64,000 nucleotides of DNA from Streptomyces sp. GESEQ-4 (lineage in GTDB: Bacteria; Actinomycetota; Actinomycetes; Streptomycetales; Streptomycetaceae). This document shows, piece after piece, positions 60,572 to 64,000 of the stretch. Under the pieces are notes generated by a model. It ran no database searches. It saw only the letters and a list, made by a program, of their open reading frames with translations, and was not told the DNA's origin. Within the stretch, counting starts at the first letter, position 1; each line of letters begins with the position of its first letter. The DNA lies in contig NZ_JAFFSU010000007.1 in assembly GCF_017948455.1 (NCBI RefSeq), positions 62,001 through 126,000 on the forward strand, in the 5' to 3' direction. A program made the translations under genes and the position numbers.

Positions 60572-61033
60572 TCAGAGGTAGTAGCGGGACACCGACTCGG
60601 CGACGCACACCGGCTTGTCCCCGCCCTCGCGCTCCACGGTGAAGGCGACGGTCACCTGCACGCCCCCGGTCACCTCGTCGACGCCGCTGATCGTGGCGGT
60701 GGCGCGCAGCCGTGATCCGACCGGCACCGGCGCGGGGAAACGAACCTTGTTCGTCCCGTAGTTGACGCCCATCTTCACGCCTTCGACCTTGATGAGCTGG
60801 GGCCCGAAGAGCGGAAGCAGCGACAGCGTGAGATACCCGTGGGCGATGGTGGTGCCGAAGGGCCCGGTCGCCGCCTTCTCCGGGTCGACGTGGATCCACT
60901 GGTGGTCGCCCGTGGCCTCGGCGAACAGGTCGATCCGCTTCTGGTCGACCTCCAGCCAGTCGGTGTATCCCAGCTGCTCGCCCACCGCCGCCTTCAGTTC
61001 GTCGGCGGACGTGAAGATCCTCGGCTCTGCCAT
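60572..61033 (-). CDS. MaoC-like dehydratase (R-specific enoyl-CoA hydratase type)
   Basis: 153 residues. FAEATGDHQWIHVDPEKAATGPFGTTIAHGYLTLSLLP is the hydratase motif with Asp and His. The family adds water to enoyl-CoA. GVNYGTNKVRFPAPVPVGSRLRATATISGVDE fits the hot-dog fold, and ESVSRYYL ends it. A palindrome CTAAGCA-AC-TGCTTAG sits before the start, and a related TAAGC site precedes the convergent TetR gene, so that TetR may control both. Confidence 0.93.
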   Translation of the reverse strand: MAEPRIFTSADELKAAVGEQLGYTDWLEVDQKRIDLFAEATGDHQWIHVDPEKAATGPFGTTIAHGYLTLSLLPLFGPQLIKVEGVKMGVNYGTNKVRFPAPVPVGSRLRATATISGVDEVTGGVQVTVAFTVEREGGDKPVCVAESVSRYYL

Positions 61034-61066
61034 GTCCCGGCCCTCTCGCGTCGCAATGTGACCTGC

Positions 61067-61082
61067 CTAAGCAACTGCTTAG
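61067..61082. promoter_or_regulatory. Palindromic operator upstream of the MaoC gene
   Basis: CTAAGCA-AC-TGCTTAG, 7-base arms. It lies 34-49 bases ahead of the minus-strand start at 61033. It shares the TAAGC half-site with 59872-59885. Confidence 0.7.
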
Positions 61083-61171
61083 CATGGTAGGTGACGGTTC
61101 CCCTGTCAACGCACAGGAGCTCTCCGGACGCCGGGCGCCGCGGCGGGTCTTCGATGGGTAATCTTCGAGGG

Positions 61172-61645
61172 GTGCCCCAGATTCACGAGAAGGTCCACGA
61201 GCTCACGGTCGGCCAACTCGCCGCCCGCAGCGGCGCCGCGGTGTCCGCCCTACACTTCTACGAGTCCAAGGGCCTGATCACCAGCCGCCGTACCTCCGGC
61301 AACCAACGCCGCTACACCCGCGACACCCTCCGCCGAGTCGCCTTCGTCCGCGCCGCCCAACGCGTCGGCATCCCCCTCGCCACCATCCGCGAGGCCCTGG
61401 CCGAACTCCCCGAGGAACGCACCCCTACCAAGGACGACTGGGCCCACCTTTCCGAGGCCTGGCGCTCCGAACTCGACGAACGCATCAAGCAACTCAACCG
61501 CCTCCGCGACCACTTGACCGACTGCATCGGCTGCGGCTGCCTCTCCCTCGACACCTGCGTCCTCTCCAACCCCGACGACATCTTCGGCGAACACCGCACG
61601 GGCTCCCGCCTACTGGTGGAACGACGCGGCAGGAACGAGGAGTAA
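61172..61645 (+). CDS. soxR: Redox-sensing regulator SoxR (MerR family)
   Basis: 157 residues from a GTG at 61172. The MerR helix-turn-helix reads [69 protein letters not shown]. Cys118, 121, 123 and 129 ([12 protein letters not shown]) hold the [2Fe-2S] cluster of SoxR. In Streptomyces SoxR is turned on by redox-active antibiotics and controls a few genes, not superoxide defence. Target genes are not obvious in the window. Confidence 0.93.
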   Translation: MPQIHEKVHELTVGQLAARSGAAVSALHFYESKGLITSRRTSGNQRRYTRDTLRRVAFVRAAQRVGIPLATIREALAELPEERTPTKDDWAHLSEAWRSELDERIKQLNRLRDHLTDCIGCGCLSLDTCVLSNPDDIFGEHRTGSRLLVERRGRNEE

Positions 61646-61926
61646 CGGAGCAGGACAGCCAGCTGTGGGCAGGCTGGCGCGGGGCCGCAGCCTCGCCAAG
61701 CTGCGGCCCCCGTCCCGCCACCCAAGCTGCGGGCATGCGTGCCGCCTGGGGCGGCACGGGTGGGCGCAGGCGGCACCCCGTCAGCGCCGGGCTGCGCGTC
61801 CCACCTCACGGCGCCCAGCCCCGCGGCACCCCGTCAGCGCCGGGCCGCGCTACCCACCCCCGCCCAGCCCCCACCCCGGGTGCCACTAAGCCCACAATCA
61901 CCCGGCACCGCTAAAGACCGGCACCG
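61646..61926. repeat. Intergenic region with several short repeats
   Basis: 281 bases without a gene. CGGCACCCCGTCAGCGCCGG with its tail occurs at 61771-61797 and 61824-61850 (27 bases, one difference). CCGGCACCGCTAAAGAC occurs twice with a one-base overlap at 61902-61918 and 61918-61934, the latter running into the end of the next gene. The CAGCC/CCACC-rich stretch around 61700-61880 has low complexity. No promoter is evident. Confidence 0.6.
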
Positions 61927-62652
61927 CTAAAGACACGCCCCGTACTCCCGAACCCCCGCCACCACCAACTCCGCATTGGATCGCGCCCGCCCCCCGTCCG
62001 GCAGGACAACCGTGTCCTCCATCCCGATCCGCGTAGCCAGCCCCAACCGCCCCGCCAGCCGCAGCACAGGCCACGCACCCCCGTCCTCCCCATGGAGCAA
62101 CACCGGCCGGTCATGCGCAGAACCCAGGTCGGCCAACAGTGCCCGCGCGCTCTCCTCGGCCGTGTCCGGCGACGGATCCGTCACCTCCGCCAGCACTCGC
62201 AGGACCTGACCCCGGAGTGGCGAGCGCGCGAAGCGGCTCGCCGCGTCCGTCCCGGACCAGATCCCCGCCTCCACGCCGACCCCCCGCTCGATCAGCACGG
62301 CGGCGATCTCCTCGGCGCCCGGCTCATGCCAGTTGACCGAGGCGTGATCGGGCAGCACCGTCCACGCACGCACGCGCTCCAGCCGGGCCACCGGATCAGG
62401 CTCGGCCCACGCACCGGTGGTCACCCCGACCGGCACTGGCACCGGCACCCGCGCCCGTATCGCATCGAGCGTCGCCGCAACCACCCGCGGCGACAAGGAA
62501 TCCTGCCCGCAAGGTGTCTTGGGATGAACATGAACGTCCGTCGCGCCGGCCGCGACGGCGAGCGCGGCCGACTCGGCCATCGCCTCCGGTGACAGCGGCA
62601 CTCCGGCACCGTCGGCGGCCCCCCGGGGCCCGTTGAGACACACCTGCACCAT
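61927..62652 (-). CDS. BKACE-type enzyme (3-keto-5-aminohexanoate cleavage family)
   Basis: 241 residues from the ATG at 62652. VQVCLNGPRGAADGAGVPLSPEAMAESAALAVAAGATDVHVHPKTPCGQDSL holds the H-x-H zinc site of the BKACE family. ASVNWHEPGAEEIAAVLIERGVGVEAGIWSGTDAASRF and MEDTVVLPDGGRARSNAELV are conserved blocks (EPG, EAGIW, EDT). These enzymes cleave beta-keto acids with acetyl-CoA. Shorter than the family's usual 270-300. The substrate is unknown. GGCACCGC repeats lie on both sides of the gene. Confidence 0.8.
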   Translation of the reverse strand: MVQVCLNGPRGAADGAGVPLSPEAMAESAALAVAAGATDVHVHPKTPCGQDSLSPRVVAATLDAIRARVPVPVPVGVTTGAWAEPDPVARLERVRAWTVLPDHASVNWHEPGAEEIAAVLIERGVGVEAGIWSGTDAASRFARSPLRGQVLRVLAEVTDPSPDTAEESARALLADLGSAHDRPVLLHGEDGGAWPVLRLAGRLGLATRIGMEDTVVLPDGGRARSNAELVVAGVREYGACL

Positions 62653-62789
62653 GCCTAGATGGTGCCAGCCACCACTGACAACGCCCGTCGGCGCCGCAAC
62701 TTGGCACCGCAGCTCATCACCCCAGCCCGGCACCGCAGCTCACCGCGTTCAATCGGGGGTGCGGCATCCCCGGCGCACCCCCGCCGTAC

Positions 62790-63398
62790 CTATGCGGACG
62801 CGGACACCAGCAGCCGTCCGCGCCTGGCCGCGGCCAGCGCCTCCGGCGTCAGCACCGGACGCGGCACCACGATGCCGCAGTCCGTGCATACCGGGCCCGA
62901 CGAGGGTTCATGGGCCAGGTTGTACTTCCAGATCAGACGCGCTCCGCCGCACACCGGGCAGTCGGACCCCGGTTCGCGTTCCAGGGCGGAGATCAGTCGG
63001 CGCAGTACCTCGGCCAGGGGCTCTCGCGGGTGGACCCGCGGATCGTCGCACCAGGCGACTCCGAAACCGCCCCAGGTCAGCCGGTGCCAGTCATCAACGC
63101 TGCCCGGCCTGCGCAGTCCGTCGTGCTTTTCCTTCTTGCGCCGCTCGGCGAACCCGACCTCGTAGGCCAGCCACACCGAACGCGCCTCTTCCAGCTCGTC
63201 CAACGCGGCCACGAGCCGCGCTGGATCGGGCGAACGGTCCTCGGGACCGAACCCTGCCCGGGAGCACAAATGGTCCCAGGTCGCCCTGTGCCCGTACGGA
63301 GCGAACCGCTCAAGGCACTTGCGGAGCGAATAGCGCCGTAGCGCCAGATCGCACCGTGGATCTCGCACCTGTCTCGCCAGACTCCGGAAACCGGCCAT
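62790..63398 (-). CDS. Hypothetical protein with C-terminal zinc ribbon
   Basis: 202 residues. Helical N-terminal part (LARQVRDPRCDLALRRYSLRKCLERFAPYG), then YEVGFAERRKKEKHDGLRRPGSVDDWHRLTWGGFGVAWCDDP. Two Cys pairs, CPVCGG and CTDCG (about residues 148 and 172), form a zinc ribbon. It is not a family I recognise. No neighbours suggest a role; the 200 bases on its upstream side hold its promoter and that of the next gene. Confidence 0.65.
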   Translation of the reverse strand: MAGFRSLARQVRDPRCDLALRRYSLRKCLERFAPYGHRATWDHLCSRAGFGPEDRSPDPARLVAALDELEEARSVWLAYEVGFAERRKKEKHDGLRRPGSVDDWHRLTWGGFGVAWCDDPRVHPREPLAEVLRRLISALEREPGSDCPVCGGARLIWKYNLAHEPSSGPVCTDCGIVVPRPVLTPEALAAARRGRLLVSASA

Positions 63399-63598
63399 CG
63401 CCCTGCACCTCCGTCACACCTGCACCTGTACTTCGGTTACTTCGGCGTCGTCGTTCGGACGTTGTCGAATAGACGTATCGACACGCGATTCGGCTCCATC
63501 CTTTTTTCATGACCTCCAGAAGTTGACGCATGTTCACCTTCCATCGAGGGGATACCGGCGGTAACGTCCGGGCCCACCCCCGTCGGTAGGAGCTGCAC
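63399..63598. other. Intergenic region between two divergent genes
   Basis: Relatively AT-rich for this window. A tandem TACTTCGGTTACTTCGG lies near 63431 and an uninterrupted T run (63504-63509) follows. GTAGGAGC gives the ribosome site of the gene at 63599. No clear palindrome. Confidence 0.45.
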
Positions 63599-64000
63599 AT
63601 GGCACGGCGCACCCCACGCACCGCACTCGACACACTGAGAACTCCCCGTAGATTCCCCGGGTTCCTGAAGTCGGCTTCCGTATGCGTCCTGATTGCCGGT
63701 CTTTTGTCCCCGCTTTCCCAAGCGGCGGCGGCCGAGACCGCGGAGATCGACACGTCGGCGGCGGTCACCGACCATTGCGGCAGCCAGTGCTCCGAGATCC
63801 TCCCGGCCGGCCAGAACGGCAACGCCACCCTCGCCCAGATCATCCTGAACCAGGCCTTCGGCACCCAGCCCGCACACGCCGAGGACCAGCTCGGCCCGTA
63901 CGCCAAGCTGGCCACCGGCTACTCCGGCCTCACCAACTCCACGATCAACTCGTTCTTCAACGACGCGTCGTTCGGGGTCCCCGCCGATCAAGTCGCCTCC
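63599..64000 (+). CDS. Secreted protein, likely penicillin-acylase-type enzyme, C-terminus beyond window
   Basis: Only the first 134 codons are present, from an ATG at 63599 after TAGGAGC. A long Arg-rich signal peptide (RRTPRTALDTLRTPRR to LLSPLSQAAAAE) starts it. The mature start reads VTDHCGSQCSEILPAGQNGNATLAQIILNQAFGTQPAHAEDQLGPYAKLATGYSGLTN, then FFNDASFGVPADQVAS. This resembles my memory of secreted Streptomyces penicillin/acyl-homoserine-lactone acylase precursors, but the catalytic part is outside the window. Treat the function as tentative. Confidence 0.5.
   Translation, partial: MARRTPRTALDTLRTPRRFPGFLKSASVCVLIAGLLSPLSQAAAAETAEIDTSAAVTDHCGSQCSEILPAGQNGNATLAQIILNQAFGTQPAHAEDQLGPYAKLATGYSGLTNSTINSFFNDASFGVPADQVAS

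Overview
The window reads as a chromosomal segment of a Streptomyces-type actinomycete. GC is very high, codon third positions are strongly G/C biased, GTG starts are common, and start and stop codons overlap often. Signal peptides are Ala-rich, and regulators of the TetR, GntR, MarR and ECF families are frequent. No rRNA, tRNA, CRISPR array, transposase or integrase was seen. As I recall it, unchecked, the order dnaE2, lipase, polysaccharide monooxygenase, SGNH lipase and hmgA resembles the S. coelicolor core chromosome.

Layout. 1-2125: a partial AAA ATPase and a membrane protein. 2361-10756: a compact set of siphophage tail genes (tail completion, tube, frameshifted chaperones, coiled-coil protein, short tape measure, distal tail protein, two related fibre-like proteins, minor tail protein) with no capsid, terminase, portal, lysis or integration gene. 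10868-15249: the SOS-type mutasome pair dnaE2 and an imuB-like gene, with a LexA box in front of dnaE2. 15267-26132: a cupin/MarR pair, a secreted lipase, a sortase-anchored lytic polysaccharide monooxygenase, a frameshifted acetyltransferase, a methyltransferase with damage-type promoters, housekeeping genes, a secreted subtilisin and an SGNH lipase. 26149-34486: a Ser/Thr kinase, then a NicO metal exporter, TPR protein and DUF4331 surface protein divergent from a SigK-like sigma/anti-sigma pair. 34528-38271: a CoA transferase and a DrrAB-like exporter with its TetR regulator. 38366-41756: a type ISP specificity-domain protein, a GntR regulator and homogentisate dioxygenase. 41912-51681: a lipoprotein, a molybdopterin oxidoreductase with a TetR, a citrate transporter, an MFS exporter, a secreted protein/class F sortase pair and an orphan sugar-type ABC ATPase. 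51774-64000: aldehyde and alcohol dehydrogenases, transporters, an acyl-CoA dehydrogenase, MaoC, SoxR, a BKACE enzyme and the start of a likely penicillin-acylase-type secreted enzyme.

How parts work together. The tail module and dnaE2 each have a related 47-bp element in front of them, and a canonical LexA box precedes dnaE2, so the tail genes may be damage-linked. The sigma factor and the DUF4331 gene share a promoter pattern (C[CA]ATCC, 15 bases, [GC]CGAAT). One 19-bp operator pattern precedes both the aldehyde/alcohol dehydrogenase operon and the TetR/acyl-CoA dehydrogenase divergon, which suggests one fatty-acid-type regulon. Five copies of a GC-rich palindromic repeat lie between genes, two pairs of them bracketing single genes in inverted orientation.

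All domain names come from reading translated sequence by eye. No database search was run.
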